Shown piece by piece: positions 31,652 to 32,594 of a stretch of 32,594 nucleotides of DNA. Source of the DNA: JAWVZS01 sp964507825 (GTDB lineage Archaea; Thermoproteota; Nitrososphaeria; Nitrososphaerales; Nitrosopumilaceae); contig CAZDQM010000003.1 of NCBI GenBank assembly GCA_964507825.1, forward strand, positions 1 through 32,594, read 5' to 3'. Under the pieces are notes generated by a model that worked only from the letters and a program-made list of their open reading frames with translations, searched no databases and was not told the DNA's origin. The position numbers and the translations under genes were made by a program. The stretch's first letter is position 1. Each line of letters starts with the position of its first letter.

Positions 31652-32131
31652 TTGAAAAATAGCATTCTGATAGAGATTGAGGGGTCTTTAGCCAAAATGG
31701 AGGAGACGGGAAAGGTGGATCTTGTCATACTGGGCAGTCTCTCCAAGCTAAGAGAACTTCTAAAAGGTATCAAGTCAAGATGGCTGGAAGTTGAAGACTC
31801 TGACGGGTTTTACTTCTATCAGGCTGTACGAAACACGGAACTCATACTCGGCAAGATGGAGTCCAGATTCCAGAACTCACAAAAAGCAAACGACAACCCA
31901 AAGATTGCTGAGGATTCGCTCATACTTCTGCCCGCAATAGATAGAATACTGGAGATCATCCAATCGTACAGAGTCAATGAACACTTGATCAATGAGGTGC
32001 TGAACAGAACTCGAGACCTGAGAAACCAGGCCGCAGGCACAAACCTTATCGAGCCGTTGGAGGTCAGTAGAGAATGCATTGACAAGGACAATATGCGGCT
32101 CCAGTTCGCAACCCTGATGAAAAGCTTATAG
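31652..32131 (+). CDS. Helical protein of unknown function
   Basis: A 159-residue protein, almost entirely helical and amphipathic (LIEIEGSLAKMEETGKVDLV, LSKLRELLKGIKSRWLEVED, LPAIDRILEIIQSYRVNEHL). It has no membrane segment and no recognised domain. The start is TTG at 31652, preceded by GGTGA 8 bases upstream, and by CTATATTATAG (31615-31625) about 31 bp upstream. It lies just outside the mobile element and its stop overlaps the small minus-strand ORF at 32126. Confidence 0.6.
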   Translation: MKNSILIEIEGSLAKMEETGKVDLVILGSLSKLRELLKGIKSRWLEVEDSDGFYFYQAVRNTELILGKMESRFQNSQKANDNPKIAEDSLILLPAIDRILEIIQSYRVNEHLINEVLNRTRDLRNQAAGTNLIEPLEVSRECIDKDNMRLQFATLMKSL

Positions 32132-32233
32132 CGACGCTCGTAAATTCATGTACAATTTATTCCTGTACGCGCCGCTAAACTTGTCACCAACCCTACAAAT
32201 TTCATCAGGAATAGTACAAGCTGCATACGACAT
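32126..32233 (-). CDS. Possible ribbon-helix-helix fragment or microprotein
   Basis: ATG 32233 to TAA 32126-32128, 35 residues. TIPDEICRVGDKFSGAYRNK resembles the strand and first helix of CopG/RHH regulators ('ISIPDELxxxVDKFxxxxxYxxR'). The tail YMNLRASL is where 'FVxxALR' would be expected, so the protein may be truncated. GTTTTAATCG lies about 29 bp upstream. A related short sequence (VNLRVL) occurs in another frame near 32340. Confidence 0.35.
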   Translation of the reverse strand: MSYAACTIPDEICRVGDKFSGAYRNKLYMNLRASL

Positions 32234-32431
32234 CTAATTTTTGCAACAATAACATCGATTAAAACATGATCCCTCTATCATGATGTCTGTCTACTGGACG
32301 TGTTTAAGACAGGCCAGTCAGATGAGCACGAATATGGCAACACTCGTAAATTCACGTGCATCACAAACTCTCTATTCTCGGTATCAAATTTTACATGTCC
32401 AAGATATCCATTCTAGTAACATTTGCCTGCA

Positions 32432-32594
32432 TCATGCGGCAAGCCATCGCGCCAGGGCCCCGTCGGGATTCTTTATGGCCTTTAGGCTTGTATAGTACCT
32501 GTCCTGCCATCCGTCTTCGGGCAGGCCGGCGAACAGCATCAGGTTCAGCGGATACTCGCCGCTGTCCGTACACCTGCGAAAGTCATCCCTGAAC
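32432..32594 (-). CDS. 3' end of an unidentified gene
   Basis: The frame is open from the window edge (first full codon at 32593) to TGA 32432-32434, 53 visible residues. FRRCTDSGEYPLNLMLFAGL, WQDRYYTSLKAIKNPDG and the ending ARWLAA read as a genuine soluble protein, with strong G/C preference at third positions. No family is recognised from this fragment. Confidence 0.55.
   Translation of the reverse strand, partial: FRDDFRRCTDSGEYPLNLMLFAGLPEDGWQDRYYTSLKAIKNPDGALARWLAA

Overview
The window is archaeal and most likely from an ammonia-oxidising thaumarchaeon (Nitrososphaerota, Nitrosopumilales-like). It carries aIF1, an Alba protein, a Y-family polymerase and an NreA repair protein that both end in PCNA-binding (PIP) tails, deoxyhypusine synthase, a PAC2 protein, coenzyme F420 genes (cofD, cofC), a geranylgeranyl reductase and an archaeosortase of the thaumarchaeal type. 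Many genes have a TATA-like box about 25 bp before the start codon, so leaderless transcripts, several beginning with TTG or GTG, look common. Base composition is intermediate in GC and rises clearly around 29.4-30.9 kb and in the last 160 bp. I see no rRNA, tRNA or CRISPR array.

Layout. 1-6.3 kb: the 3' end of a large secreted FN3 protein; a zinc-ribbon protein divergent from aIF1 plus a CPBP membrane protease; cofD-cofC; and a membrane-anchored protein with a cysteine-rich (CxC)n tail. 6.3-11.1 kb: mostly minus-strand metabolic genes (methyltransferase, geranylgeranyl reductase, a 3-hydroxyisobutyrate dehydrogenase-like enzyme translationally coupled to an unknown gene) and a plus-strand zinc-finger protein. 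11.3-17.9 kb: a tiny C2H2 protein, a membrane-anchored DsbA with an adjoining membrane protein, small orphan ORFs, NreA, a zinc-dependent dehydrogenase, a small zinc-ribbon gene that seems frameshifted, the archaeosortase, and DNA polymerase IV overlapping it tail to tail. 17.9-29.0 kb: Alba with a Pro/Thr/Glu-rich repeat tail, a LysE exporter, PAC2, deoxyhypusine synthase, inositol-phosphate synthase, SMC, an orphan oligopeptide-type ABC ATPase and an EgtD-like histidine methyltransferase.

29.2-31.5 kb is the clearest accessory region. A 22-bp perfect inverted repeat (29209-29230 and 31516-31537), flanked by the 8-bp direct repeat GGAGATGG, encloses about 2.3 kb. Inside are two transposase genes in convergent orientation, an IS66-type one and a SWIM-zinc-finger one, each cut off at the same point (about 30552/30553) and joined to the other. 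An unknown 118-codon ORF and an AbrB-like gene lie beside them. This looks like a chimeric, probably non-autonomous mobile element that moved as a unit. It is the most unusual object in the window.

Beyond it lie an unknown gene, a ribbon-helix-helix-like fragment and the 3' end of another unknown minus-strand gene.
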